A DNA stretch of 64,000 bases, from contig VXAA01000123.1 in NCBI GenBank assembly GCA_013399115.1, positions 22,964 through 86,963 of the forward strand, written 5' to 3'. The DNA comes from Anseranas semipalmata (Eukaryota > Chordata > Aves > Anseriformes > Anseranatidae). The position numbers and the translations under genes are program-made. How positions within the stretch are numbered: position 1 is the first letter of the stretch; every line of letters begins with the position of its first letter. Below the pieces are notes generated by a model. The model was not told the DNA's origin. It was given only the letters and a program-made list of their open reading frames with translations, and ran no database searches. Positions 52,801-64,000 of the stretch are shown piece by piece.

Positions 52801-55800
52801 TGATTTGGCCCAGGTGGGAACACTCAAACTGCAATTGTAGAGCCTCATATATATATATTTTTATATATTTTATATACATATATATTTTATATACATATAT
52901 ATATATGAACTATGGCCAGGGGAGTCACCTCCCAGCTGACTGTCTCTCACCTGATTGGTGCTAGGAAGAAGAGGAATGCCCTCTTACCTGGGAGGACATG
53001 AACATGCTGGTGCCCATCCATGTGAGGAGGTAGGTGGCCTGTCAGCTCACAGAACAGCTCCACCTGGGCCTTTAGCTCCTGCTTCACCTGCACAATAGAG
53101 AAGGGTTAAAGAGAGACCTGTCAGCAGGCTGAGATCAGGAGTGCAAGGTGGCTGCTGGAGACATTGCTGGCCAGTACTTGGGACCTGGTGCTGGGAGGTA
53201 CAGGTCTCTTTATGGCTCTGGCTGGGTGGATGGTGCTGATGCAAGGATTTTCTAAAAAAGCTATGATATTTGAATACCCATTTCCCTTTAAAATGAAAGG
53301 CAATTTTGATCCCATAGGCAGTTTTGATCACCAGAACACATTCATGCTTGTTCCTGGGACAAAACCAGCCAATTCCCTAGAGAACAAAAGCCTCTCACAA
53401 GGTGATGCAAAGCCTACTTAGCACTTCTCTGGCACTTTCCCTTTATTGATCTCTAGGTTCTTTGTAAGTATCTGTTCCAATGTCTCTTCTGCCCCCTCAT
53501 AGTTAACAGCACATTAGCGTATGTGTCACTGATGCAGGGAGGAATGAGTTCTCAAAGGCTGCAGAGGCTTTGGCAGAACTAGGTGTAGGACACAAAGCCA
53601 GTTCCAGATGCCAAGGCAACACAGCTTGGATTCATCTGTAAGCGTACTCACAGCTGGGACCTGGGAATGATCTTCAACTGGTATGTGCTAGGATAAGTGC
53701 AGGCTGAGCTTTATTAGGAAAGCAAGTTGCATGGTTGTATGTGGCTTTCTCCTACCTCTGACATATTCAGGAGACCTTTTGATAGGGCTGTTCTGAATCC
53801 CATTTTCCCATGGAAAAATCCATCTTCATTGAGCAGAGAAGAGTTTGTCTTGAGCACCTCACATACAGGGGAGCCCTCAGAGAGGTTGGCATGCAGTCCT
53901 ATTGGGATGTTGTATCTGTAACAGGAATGAAATATCTGTTAAGCTTTGCACCTCTACCTTCCTTACTGTGTACAAAGGGTGGGATTTCAGTGAAAGAGCT
54001 AGACTGATCTAAAAAGTGTTGTGCTCACTGGAATACATCTTTGGATCTCTGCTCTTCTAGAAAGGAAAGCAGAACACTCCAGAGCAGAATATCACCAGAT
54101 AACAATCCTGTCCAGTCTGTGAGACTCCCCCAACTCTGTTCTCATCCTGGTTCATGTGGAGAGAGCAGCCACAAGGCACCTCAGACTAGATTTTGTAACT
54201 GCACTAAAAGCTATAACTGTATGGTACTGAAGTAACTAGTGACTGACTGAGAAATCTGGACCTTGCAACTCTTTTCTAAAGCACTTCATTAGCCCTTGAC
54301 AGGTATTCCCTTGAGTTTACACTTTTGAAGATGCTGCATTTATGAGACATTAGAGTCCTACTTGACAACTTCTTCTAAAGCTGCCCTTAAGCAGAATCCA
54401 GCTGTATATAAACAGTGCCTAAGGCAGCTGTTACGGCAAAAGCATAGGCTACAAGTGTACTGTCTGAGTTTAAGGGTAACCTGGTCCAAGAGGCTGCAGC
54501 TGAAATTACCTGCAGGGGCCAGGTTTCTGTCTAGCTGTGCAGATAATCAAGCTAGGCTGTGCAAGGTAGCATCTCTCTAGCACAGAGGAAGAATTACTAT
54601 AGTGAGGTCAGTGGTGTAAGTGTAGAGCCTTGCTAAGGATTTGCAAGGGTCCAAGTTGCTAGTGAGTTGCACTCTGCAACATTAAAACAAACAAAAACTG
54701 TAGAGCCAGTGTATCTGCAGAGCTCCTGTCAGCCACTCTCCTTTGCAGAGTGCTGGTGTTTCCTTCTTATGTGTGCTGTGGCTTCCCCTACAATAAGAAC
54801 AGGACCTGCGAGTGCTCAGATCTGCGCCAAGTTTCATTACCACTTCTGAAACCCTCTCAAGGTGGCCAAAATGATGCTTTGAAACTTCTTCCAAGACCCC
54901 CTCTAGCTGACCCAGTAAGCAGACAACAGAACTGCAGTGCCCCCTCTGTGCTGTCCAGTCTGAGTCATGGTGCCGAGTTGATTTCAAGGCAACAAGTCTG
55001 TGGTTTAAACCCCTCATGGAACTTCTGCATGGAGCTGCTAAAACAGGGCATGGTCTGGTCCTGTTGCAGTGCTTGTACTACAAGGAGGAAAGCAAAAGCA
55101 ACATCCATTTGGGAAAACTCAAGTTTCCCAGCCAACCAACTTGCCTTCTATCCCTACCTTCTTGACAGAGAGGGTGCTTTCAGATGAAGCTGAAACAGGT
55201 ACATTTCAGAGAATACTCAAGTCCGGACAAGAAGTTTTAATGAGAAAATGACTTATCCAATCTAGGAGCTAATTTTTCCTTGTGTTGATGTAAGTTTTTC
55301 CAAATACAAAGAAGCATTCATGGGAAGAGGGACCTTTCTGGTTCAACATTTTAAGATACTCATCAGACTCTGGCTGACATCAAGCCTGTGGCCCAAAGGA
55401 TACATATCTGCAAAACAATAGTTCCAACAGGAGAGGTGGATCATCACAAACTCCTTCCTAAAATACACATGACAAACAAGGCAGGAGATTTAACACCCAG
55501 CTCATAAATAACTGACCTTCCCCCAGAGCTATTCCAAGTCAGATATCTCTTTAATCCCAATGGGGAGATGTCTGTTAAAGTGTTATGGGATGGGAAAACT
55601 GTCCTGTCCAGCTCTAATTCCAAGTTCTGTATTATCATAAATTGGTTCCTGTTTAGGCATTGGTTCTCAGGGTCCTTTAAGAAGCTCTGCAGGGGCAATA
55701 ATTCCAAACACCTATGGGTGGACAGATCTCTGGTTGCAGTGGTTGCTTCCAGTCCTGTTTTTTGGAACAGATTTCTTTGGAGTGGTATGGAAACAGGATG

Positions 55801-58800
55801 GCTGATGGGTGCTAAACTTTGGAGTACTTTCATGGAAACACTCCATGGTGTTCTGGTTGCACAAGGGGAATGTGAAAACCTGCAGAGACACCCCTGGGAT
55901 GGATGGACTGCCATGAACTTTCTCCAAGACAGCTCTGACAAGGCAAAGGGCTGGTGGAAAAACAGATCTTCCCCTTCTGTCTACTGCCCTGAAGCTGGTC
56001 AGTGAAGTACTGAGTTACTGGGGACAGAAGGACTGTGGATGGATTGGACCAGCTCAGAGTCATTTAGCTCCTTCAGGTTCTAAGGCTTTGGCCCTTGCAG
56101 GACTGAATTTCTTTCTTCCTGGCTCCTCCATGTCCTGTGCTCCAGGTGGATGGTGTAGTCTGTTGCTAGGTACTGCTCCTCCTCAAAGACGTAAATGTCA
56201 AGTTGTATGGACAGCTCTGTGACACAAAATGAGTCCATGTCTTTCCAGGCCACTGTGTGATTAGGGAGTTGGAATGTTTGCTTAATGTAGCAAAACAGCT
56301 GGTGGAGAAAAAGGTCCTCTCTGGCTTTTCTGATTTGGTGGTTTCTCTGAAGCAGGACCTGATTGTATAACTGATGATAAATGTCCATCTGGTTTTCATA
56401 CTGGGGCCTGAGCACATGCAGGAGTTAGTGTGCTCATGTCTAATGCAATAACTAGAAGATGCTGTCATTGGGAGTGGGGGCCCTTAAGCATTCTACTGAG
56501 AAGCTCACAGGCAGCTGATGGCAGCACAGGAGGGAGATACAGTGCAGAAGAGGTGCTGTGGCAGGAGGGCATCCTTTCCGTCCTGTCACCTGCTGTGTAC
56601 CTTGCATGAGCCCAAAGGCAGAGGGGGACCTTGTTCTTTCAGAAATCTACTGCAGATTCTTTATCATGTCTCTGGGAAGCTCTGACTACATCAGCTGATA
56701 GCACTACTTGCATCACAGCCACTGCTGTCTGCAAGAAAAGGATCCATGTGTTACCATGAATCAGCAGATGGAGGACCTTTTTGTTGAGCACTTGCCTTCT
56801 CATGTGTTGTGGGAGGGCAAGAAATGAACAGCTGGGCCTCCCAGTGTTGTCTCCCAGGGGCATCAAATGAACTACCTCCAATTGTGCAATGCCTCAAATG
56901 CTGTGAGTGAAGCTATTTCCAGGAAAAAGCAAGCCCCTCAGACAGGTGTGGGACACCAAGGAGCCAAGCGCTGCACTGCATAACATTAGAGCTGCTCCTG
57001 CGCCTGAGCTGAAACCAGCCCCAGAGCTGGGGAATGTGCAGAATGTGGAAGTGCAGAGAGCTGGCCCTGTTCTCACTGTAAGGGGAGACTCTGACTGTAA
57101 CATTAGAGCATGTTTCAGAGCTTTGGCTAACACCAGCTGAATATCTTAACAGTTTTCTCCTCGAGTTAGTCCTGGCTGGTTTGACAGACTGTCCGTGTTG
57201 AGGCCTCTAAAGAGGAACTGTTAGCATTTAAAAGCTCTGGGATACAGGCACTGAAACATAGCACATGAGAAACTTCTTCAGAAGTATTCATCTGTGGGAG
57301 ATGCATAGAAGCAAGCACACCAGGAAAGCTCTAAGGATGTGTGAAGGTAGACAACGCAGTGGGCACAGCAGGATTCTGCTGCTAGCTAGCATTTTCCTGT
57401 ACCTAAATATGTGCATTTCGTCTGGATGCAATGAGCCAAGTGATGTTCCTAATCAGCACCAAAGGCCCTGCAGCCGAATGTTTGTTCCTAACAGTTCTGA
57501 CACTGCACAAGTGTCTGAAGCCCTAAGTGGAAGGATGAAAATGTGAGCAAAACTTCAAGCATTATGGTAACAGCTCAGCTGTGCCTCGGGAGACTGGGCT
57601 CCAGTAATGCTCTGTCCTGACCAGAGACTCGTCCTGTAAGACAGAACCTGCAGGCTTTCTTCTACTATTACACACACTGGACTAACTCTTACTCTTGAGT
57701 GCCTCTCACCCGTGAAATGTAGCTTCTGCAACCAAAGAGCAATGTCAAGGCATGCTGCATTGTGGGGGAAAAAATAATAATAATAAAAATAAAAATAAAG
57801 CCATGGAGAAAAATCAAGTTAAGGGAACATCCTGGAAGGATCCCATTTTCAGCAGGGGGCAAATAATTGCTTCCTCTACACAAACATACTTGATAGTTGC
57901 CCAGATCTTTTCAAAGGCAGTAACTGAAATATTGAAGTTGACCGAATATTGAAGCAGAGACCAGCAGCTCAGCATGTGATGCCACGCTGGGAACAGAGCT
58001 CAGCTGTTGTCGGTTTGCCCTCATACCCAATCCTCTGCCTCAGATTTCCTTTATAGATGGGACAGGATGAGCGCTGCTGGTCATTGCCAGTCAAATCTAA
58101 CTGCTAATTGCTCTACCCAAGATCCACTTTAAAAGGATTGGCACCAAAGTTCAAGTTTCTGCAATAAAAGATCTGCGGTTAACAGCTACCACTGCCAACA
58201 TAAACCGATGCTGAGGCAACTGCTTGGTCTCTCTAAACTCATTCTGGAGGTTGTTTTTAAGCAGCAATGACCCTTCCACAATCTTTTTGGAGAAGCCCAT
58301 GTCTAGGCGTTTGCAAGGCTCTCCTGCTGCCCTGGAGAATGCACAGATGTAAAGCACATTTAGCACAGGGGTTCAATTCCATCCTGATAAACCCAAAGGA
58401 CAATGTCTACAAATGCAAGTGCATGCTTCTACAGCATAAGGAGCATCAGACTGGGTGCTGTGATCTTGTTGAGAAGAGTTTCAAGCCAGTAGCTTCTGCA
58501 GCCGCTAAGGCCAATCCATTAGTGAGCTGTTTCCACTGAGAGAAAGTTGGCTCTTGAAGCCAGTCTGGCTCTGCAGTTCACTGCTCAGCATACCCTGTAG
58601 AGGTAGGGGAAAGAAAGGAGATACCCTTACAACAAATGCTACAAGAGGCAACAAGGAATTAAGTCTGGAAAGATTTCTCAGTCAACAAGCCCAGCCCAGC
58701 TATCAAATAGAGGAAATACAATCAGCTAAACTGCTTCCTTTTCAAGTAGTTGCTTGTTTTGCCACACAAGTGCTCTGAACAAATGTCTCTGCTGAGGCAA

Positions 58801-61800
58801 TGGGCTTTTGTGCAGTTGCAATCCCTGTTCATTCATATCCTTAGCAGTAAAGGGACCCCAGAGACTGTGTCACTGTACTGAGTCACTCTTTAAAATGCTG
58901 CCAGCATTGCTGCACATTTCTGAGCTTGGTGGATGAGTGCAGTGCCCTGGCTCCTGCCTGGCCACAGCATGGGCTCTGTGCAGTCCCTGTGTTCCTGGGA
59001 GCAGCTGCAGTGCCTGTGGAAATTGTGATTTCCCCAGGCCCAGACCCTTGACAATTGTTTCACTCAAGGCTGCACACTCTGGGATAAGCATGGCACATCC
59101 TCTTCCTTGATGGGTAAATAGATCCCACCTTCAACATCCTGGTTGTATCCTTATCTGGGAAATTACTGGCTCATCGGGTTTCAGCCCAAGTGTGATGCAA
59201 TTAAAAGCCTCATGTAAATATCTTTATCCAGACATCCTGCTTCAGTAAACATCCAACTGAATCCAGACAAAGCAAGGCTGTGTTCCATGTGAAGAAGAGC
59301 ACATCTTAGTTTCTTCATGTGGCATTTGCATACTTTATTTTCCCCACTTTCACCCTATAGCAAACTGTATTTTATCTATCTTGTCTTGTTCCATTACTGA
59401 TAAGGACTTATTCCTGCTAGGAGGAATACTCCAAAGCCTCTGTAGTGTTAAGAACCAGTACCATAACATAGCCTAGGGCTGTGACTTTCTTTTCAATTAC
59501 GTCTTTGTATCAGCTGAAGGTCTAGTGTCCATGACCTTATATCAGCAAAAAGTACTGTTGCCAGTGAAGTTAATTTGATCAGGATTCTAGTTTAAGGTCC
59601 CAGCATGCTAACCCCAATCCAAACACAGTTCAGCAGTGGAACTGTCTGCCATGTGATTAACAGTCAGATAAAAAGGTGATGAGAAAGCATGAGAGACTTC
59701 TAGATCAGTCAGATGTCAACCGGGAGGATCAGAATTAAGTCACAATTTACACACATTTTGCAATTAGTGTTGATGGGAAAGGAAGTGAAAACACAGACAG
59801 CAATTAAATGTGGTTTTGTTAGATTCTTCTGTTAAATGTACCCAGATGTTGTGGGGGCTTCAGCTTTTGTGTAGTCGATGTTCAGCATTTAAGCAGCAAA
59901 AACCCCAGGAAGACTGAAGCTGTGTTCTAAAATATGTCACTCTTCATCAAGTGTTTGGATATAATCATCTGGAAAATGGGAAAAGGGTCCTAATAGTCAC
60001 AACTGAGCTGGTTGATAAAAGGGGGAAAAAGTATGGCAGCAAACACTCATGGGTCTCTATTTCTGTCATCTCCATATTTGTTTCCGAGGAAAAATGAAGA
60101 GACCTGTGCAGTTAAAATAACTCTTCCAATCTCTGGGAAAGGCTCTGGAAGCACCAAGATTGACAGACTTCAAGGTTGGACTTGACAAATAGACAATTAA
60201 GATTACCTTTTTGGATAACCAGGACATCACATTCAGTCTTATGCCCTATAAAGAGACAACTTTCAACTTACTGAAAAAAAAACAATGGAAATCTGTTCTC
60301 CCTTCTGCTTTCTGGTTACACATTGCTCTAGCAATTGCTATCAATAGGTTTGTCATCTGATGATGAATCAGGCCTCTGCTGAAACTACTCTTTTGCCTGA
60401 AGTGAGGGCGTCCTTTCTTTCAGCCCAGTTATGAAGGTGAATGAGAAAAACCCAAAATCCAGAGCCTGAATGTTAGGGAAGGTATATTATTTACTGCTTG
60501 GTTCTGCTGTTTTGCAATTAGTTTGTGTTAGAGCTTGTACAAACATCTGCTGACTACAGTCACATTTCTGCCAACTCTTCTAATCCAAACACAGGGCAAC
60601 AGATGGTACACCCAGAAGCCTACAGAATTATTGTGAAAATGAAGGGAAGAATGAAATTCCAGAAGAACTATGTTTCTGAAGGATGCTGAGTCCTAACATT
60701 GCAGGGCAGCATAAGGTGCTTAGGAAAGACTATCCTGCAAGAAAAGCCTTCTTGTTACTAATTAGCTTTGCATGCATGCAATTAACTGAAGACCAGGTGA
60801 GGAGAGCTCAAGACCTTCAGTGACAAGCAACCATGTCATAGTTAAGAAGCACACAGATGATCTCCACAAGTCACAGAAACACTAGCACTCTGACAATCCT
60901 GGCACCATGTGTGCGAAAGATCAAATCCCCCAACACTGGAATGCACCACAGGAAAGCACAAGCTGCTTGCTTCAAGCCTCTTCTCAACTGGTGATAGATC
61001 CAGCCTCCCAGCTTATACCACTGTCCAGTCACAGCTCTGCTATGGAGTTAAGCATGTATGTATAAATACGTGTGTGCGCGTATGGTACTTGCTTAGCTGG
61101 GTGTCTGTGGGGGAAGATAAAAATGGGGAAAAAAACAGGGCAGACTTTCATCCCATAAAACGCAAAATGTTGCAAAGCCTCAACATTCACACCGGGACAG
61201 GAGACAACATAAAGCAGGGGGAAGAGGGAATATAGTGGCAAGGCATTAAAGCAACAGTGATACTTTCCCACTCCTGTTTTTCTTTCATCATGGCACAAGA
61301 TGAGGATTCAATTACATTTTTAGTAAGTCCAACCTATTAGACATCTGTATCTAGAAAAAGTTTGTGTGAATCTTTGTATTACAGGGACACATCTTAGCCG
61401 TGACAAGAGTTCGTTTGCATGTTCAGATGCCAATTTAGTACATGTATGCTAGCAGCACCTGAATTGAGGCTTGCATTAGACGAATCCTTTGCCCTACACC
61501 TGCAAATACTTACCCCATGCATGGGTAGGACTGAATACAGCTGCAGGGAGTTACTCACAAACGAAGAATTGCAGAACCTGGCCTGTTTATCATCAGTGCT
61601 AACAGATGTTCCCAAAGTCACCCAGCTTATATTCTCAGAAATAGATTTAAATCCTATTTTGTTCACACATGCAATTCAAAACTACCCCCAAAAGAGCAAA
61701 ACTGCAGCAGTAGGTTGCAGCTTCTGCTGTCACCCACCCTCCAACCTGGCTTTTCATACCCATATCAGCTGTCAGCACAAGTGCCATGACCTGGATTCAA

Positions 61801-63417
61801 AGATGCTTTTTAAACCTCTGATTATACAGCCTACTTTCTGGCTATGGAAATGAGGCCAGGTGGATTCTATATTTAAAAGCTTGCTAAAGACCACAACTAA
61901 AATAGCAGACAACATTACCAGAGCTTTGGGGGCTTAAAGGGCTTCATAGTGCCTGCAAGTCTGAGAGAAGCACTGCCTTTATCTCTTCATTTTACATTTC
62001 ATTTGGTTTACTAACAGGATTTTAGGCATCTCAGCAGTGTTTTGCCTAGCCCTGCTGCCTTTCCCCTTATCAACCCAGGGGTGGTTCCCCTCTCAATGTC
62101 TGTTTCATCTCTAGCCTTTTTAACAGAAGACCAGTTTGCCACTAACACCACACCCTGACTTCCCCGCACCACCCAACACTCATTTTCACCACAGAAGCTG
62201 CAGGCAATTTCCAAGTACCCCTAAAAGCACAATCAAAACAGGGAGAGATGTTTCAGGAGAACAAGGACAGCATGACTCTCATCAAACTGTCCCTTGAAGG
62301 ATCTGTAAGTGAAGCATAAGGTCTCAATTTTTCTAGTCCCAGTACAGTTCCTTTCCTTTTCTCATTTCATCACTTTTCTCAGCCCTACTGCTGTTTCTTT
62401 CAGGACATGTCCCTGCTTCAAAGTACCTGCCCACACTGGAACTGGGTTTCACCTTCTAAATACAATTAATGCTTCCTACTAACGGATTTGCTGGGCTAGT
62501 GCATGAGAATGATGCATACCATTTGATTTGCTACAGAGCCAACTGTGCCAGAAACCTCTGAAAAGTTCATTAAGAAGCAAAGGTGGTAGGTACAAGACAG
62601 GTAGGAGGTTATTGTCCCTCTTTATGCTTGTAGGATTTTTTTTTTTACAAGTGGATTTATCAAGTCTAGAATGAATAGAAATATTGATGTGTTTTTTTTT
62701 TTTAAAAGGTTTCTGGATTGAAAAAGTTAAGTTTTCCACTGCCCAGTTTTATAGTTGAGCCTTTGCAGAACCATACCTCTTCCTGATTCTGAAAAGAGTC
62801 TGGTTAACCCTGTGTTAAACCGTGGCTGAAATGTATCAAATTAAATTAGATTTAAAGATTTGTGCTTTTATGTCCCAGCAGTTTCAGGGGTAGCAGTTTC
62901 GTCTGGGAGTATAGTGTGGACTTTCATTCTGATGGTACATCTTTTAGAAGTCTGGGAAAAGAAACTCCAACAAACCCAAACCGTACCAGTCAAATTATGT
63001 AACTGGCTTTCTATCACCTTAAAATGGGCAGCGCAGTAGCTAATACCAGAGGAAGAGCCATTTTGGGTATGACTTGCAGGTCAGCGATTTTAATATGAAG
63101 AGTGTTAGTAAAGATGCCTAGAAGCCAGTTTTCTTATACCAACCTAGGTTATGATACAGTGTTTATACTGGGGCTACAAAACACTAAACTTTACAGGCTT
63201 GGTTTTCCTTGGATAGCCTGAGGAGGCTGTCCACAAAGGAGCTAAAGAAAGTAGCTTACCTCCTTGCCAGCTTGGCTGCATCTGCTGCAGCACTTCCGTT
63301 GACTAGAAGGGATACGTTAGATACCGCTCCAGCCAGGAAACAATCCACAATGCCTTGGTTTCTCCGAGGACAATAGCCAAAGTCATCTCCAGTTACTATT
63401 AGCTTCACCTGAAACAT
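49470..63417 (-). CDS. YDJC: YDJC carbohydrate deacetylase homologue, complete five-exon gene
   Basis: This is a YdjC/ChbG-family protein, a metal-dependent deacetylase-like fold predicted to remove acetyl groups from N-acetylated sugars. Five exons join in frame to 308 residues (I recall human as about 323): 63260-63417, 53756-53915, 52988-53087, 52014-52191, 49470-49800. Family marks in order are [12 protein letters not shown] (metal-site Asp11/Asp12), GLHANLSEG (His61), [12 protein letters not shown] (His128, Asp130, His132, His134) and [11 protein letters not shown] (His254) with [10 protein letters not shown] after it. All introns are GT-AG and all phases agree. The start is the ATG of [12 protein letters not shown]; a possible acceptor ending cgctag lies about 15 bases upstream, so a separate 5' UTR exon in the right-hand CpG island is likely. 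The gene converges on UBE2L3, as in human. Intron 1 is unusually long at 9.3 kb. Confidence 0.95.
52014..52191 (-). CDS. YDJC: YDJC coding exon 4
   Basis: This 178-nt exon encodes [20 protein letters not shown] through DVFTSHGI (residues 141-198, with split codons at both ends). The acceptor is ttactcacag and the donor ataag|gtaaga. Confidence 0.95.
52847..52907. repeat. AT-rich microsatellite in YDJC intron 3
   Basis: An imperfect TATA array with internal repeats of ttttatatacatatata, located 81 bases inside the intron from exon 3. Confidence 0.95.
52988..53087 (-). CDS. YDJC: YDJC coding exon 3
   Basis: This 100-nt exon encodes [10 protein letters not shown] through [12 protein letters not shown] (residues 107-139). 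The acceptor is ctattgtgcag and the donor cccag|gtaaga. The HxDGHxH box is the strongest family signature in the gene. Confidence 0.97.
53756..53915 (-). CDS. YDJC: YDJC coding exon 2
   Basis: This 160-nt exon encodes [14 protein letters not shown] through [12 protein letters not shown] to NMSE (residues 54-106). The acceptor is cctgttacag and the donor gag|gtagga. It contains the conserved GLHANL histidine. Confidence 0.95.
56080..56407 (-). CDS. putative terminal coding exon of an unidentified gene inside YDJC intron 1
   Basis: On the minus strand a splice acceptor (cctgcatgtgctcag) is followed by one base and 108 codons to a TAG. The peptide starts [16 protein letters not shown] and contains [18 protein letters not shown] and ends [12 protein letters not shown] plus a short tail. 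Its composition is protein-like, with well-spaced aromatic, acidic and leucine residues rather than the low-complexity look of chance frames. I do not recognise the family. In human the next gene beyond YDJC is CCDC116, but it lies on the opposite strand to YDJC, so that identity is speculation. No upstream exon in matching phase could be found by eye. It may be a real last exon, a relic, or chance. Confidence 0.4.
58151..58331 (-). CDS. weak exon-like open frame in YDJC intron 1
   Basis: An acceptor-like tgcattctccag precedes 59 codons to a TGA, including [20 protein letters not shown] and [16 protein letters not shown]. The frame is on the same strand as the 56-kb open exon, but no donor in the required phase joins the two. 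No family is recognised. Coding status is uncertain. Confidence 0.2.
63260..63417 (-). CDS. YDJC: YDJC coding exon 1
   Basis: The exon encodes [16 protein letters not shown] through AAKLARR (residues 1-52 plus two bases of Arg53). The donor is aggag|gtaagc. The DDFG pair supplies family metal ligands. I chose this Met because family similarity begins within a few residues of it. Confidence 0.93.
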
Positions 63418-63749
63418 CCTTAGAGGTCATCCCTAGCGAAAATGGAAAGGAGTGAAAATCAGAACAATCAGCAGTCTGCAGATCACAGGCAAACAGGAAA
63501 AGACAGGTTCAACGGGGTCAAACCCAATCGTGACTCAGCTCTTGGCTAACTCCTCCTGCTTCACCTCAGTCTCAGTTTGCACAGCATCTGGATTTGCATG
63601 TGGCCGCTCGGCTCACACCATACCTGTGTGCTTCCTGCAGTGAGAGCACCTTCCCTTGGAGGAGGAAAGGCCTGCCTGCGCTTTGTATTGCTGTAGATGA
63701 GGAGCGTGTCGTATTGTGTAAAAAGGTCAGGGACTTTGTGGGCTGATTT

Positions 63750-64000
63750 AGTCAACCGAGGGTGCGTCAGGGGTTCAAATTCCTTCTCCTCGCCGCGTCC
63801 CCTTGCCCGCGGGCCCCGGAGTGATGGGGGCACAAGAGCAAAGCGCCTGGGGCACTCCCGCAGCCGCGCCGCCTCGCCGACCCCCGGCCCCCTCCAGCGC
63901 GGCCGGAGGGAGATGCGGCGGCGGCCCGGCAGCCCCGTGTCCCCGGGGGCAACCGGCAAGGAGCGGCCTCCGGTTGCGCGGCTCGGGCCCTGCCCTGCCG
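63750..64000 (-). promoter_or_regulatory. CpG island at right edge, likely YDJC promoter and 5' UTR exon
   Basis: GC and CpG content rise sharply from about 63780 to the window end. The island lies just upstream of YDJC on the minus strand. A possible first-exon donor (cacacag|gtatgg, exon end at 63624) and the acceptor before the start codon would form a short 5' UTR intron. In human a head-to-head gene shares this region, so the island may be bidirectional; the partner is outside the window. Confidence 0.6.

Larger units (their letters stand above)
53916..63259 (-). other. YDJC intron 1 (about 9.3 kb)
   Basis: Far longer than the compact mammalian gene would suggest. It contains the two exon-like frames at 56080-56407 and 58151-58331, an A/AT simple repeat (about 57770-57800) and no young transposon that would explain the expansion. 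A strong minus-strand donor (gtaagtatt near 61510) has no recognised exon. Confidence 0.8.

Noticed and set aside
55444..56005. Overlapping 165-codon minus and 145-codon plus frames
   Set aside because: Open on both strands, no recognisable motif, no good splice borders. It could be 3' UTR of the 56-kb exon if that is real.
56975..57115. Direct repeat of taacattagagc (near 56982 and 57099) as a target-site duplication
   Set aside because: The 105 bases between show no element features; most likely coincidence or a small local duplication.
60110..60195. Possible CR1 3' fragment (gacttcaaggttggacttgacaa)
   Set aside because: Only one short resembling word; too little to call.
63561..63959. 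132-codon minus frame upstream of YDJC
   Set aside because: It lies in the right-hand CpG island and has no family signature. It may be transcribed as YDJC 5' UTR but is unlikely to encode protein.
1..64000. tRNA, rRNA, CRISPR array, or the miR-130b/301b cluster known near this locus in human
   Set aside because: No cloverleaf, rRNA core or spaced repeats were seen, and no copy of the miR-130/301 mature sequence (cagtgcaatgat core) was noticed by eye; the cluster would be expected beyond the right edge.

Overview
The window is vertebrate nuclear DNA, most likely from a bird or another sauropsid. Genes are split into small exons with GT-AG borders, and there are two CpG-island promoters. Interspersed repeats are sparse and old: CR1-like LINE pieces, one MIR-like SINE and one stub resembling an avian ERV LTR. 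No bacterial-style gene organisation, tRNA, rRNA or CRISPR array was found. Nearly all open frames longer than 60 codons are chance frames in non-coding DNA. I cannot name the species.

Layout. Positions 1-21.6 kb are intergenic with no convincing gene. They hold degenerate retroposons, a 22-bp-stem hairpin near 4.3 kb, simple repeats, and several stretches rich in TAAT/ATTA words that may be conserved regulatory elements. Positions 22.5-23.7 kb (minus strand, perhaps to 21.8 kb) hold a broken, apparently intronless relic of a RIM-binding protein (RIMBP family): coiled coil, an SH3 domain with three in-frame stops, and a fibronectin III strand. It lies upstream of UBE2L3, where mammals carry RIMBP3.

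Positions 27.7-29 kb are a CpG island interrupted by 630 Ns (28129-28758). It should be the UBE2L3 promoter, and coding exon 1 (about 9 codons) is probably lost in the gap. UBE2L3, the ubiquitin-conjugating enzyme UbcH7, then runs on the plus strand with coding exons 2-4 at 36765-36860, 40766-40952 and 44406-44560. Its 3' UTR reaches about 47.2 kb.

Tail to tail with it on the minus strand is a complete five-exon YDJC gene for a carbohydrate deacetylase homologue. Its exons lie at 63260-63417, 53756-53915, 52988-53087, 52014-52191 and 49470-49800, and together they encode 308 residues. Its promoter is probably the CpG island at the right edge. YDJC intron 1 is about 9.3 kb and holds an unexplained same-strand exon-like ORF (56080-56407). 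The UBE2L3-YDJC pair, with a RIMBP relic upstream, matches the gene order of human 22q11.2. The two genes are not known to act in one pathway; their adjacency is conserved synteny.
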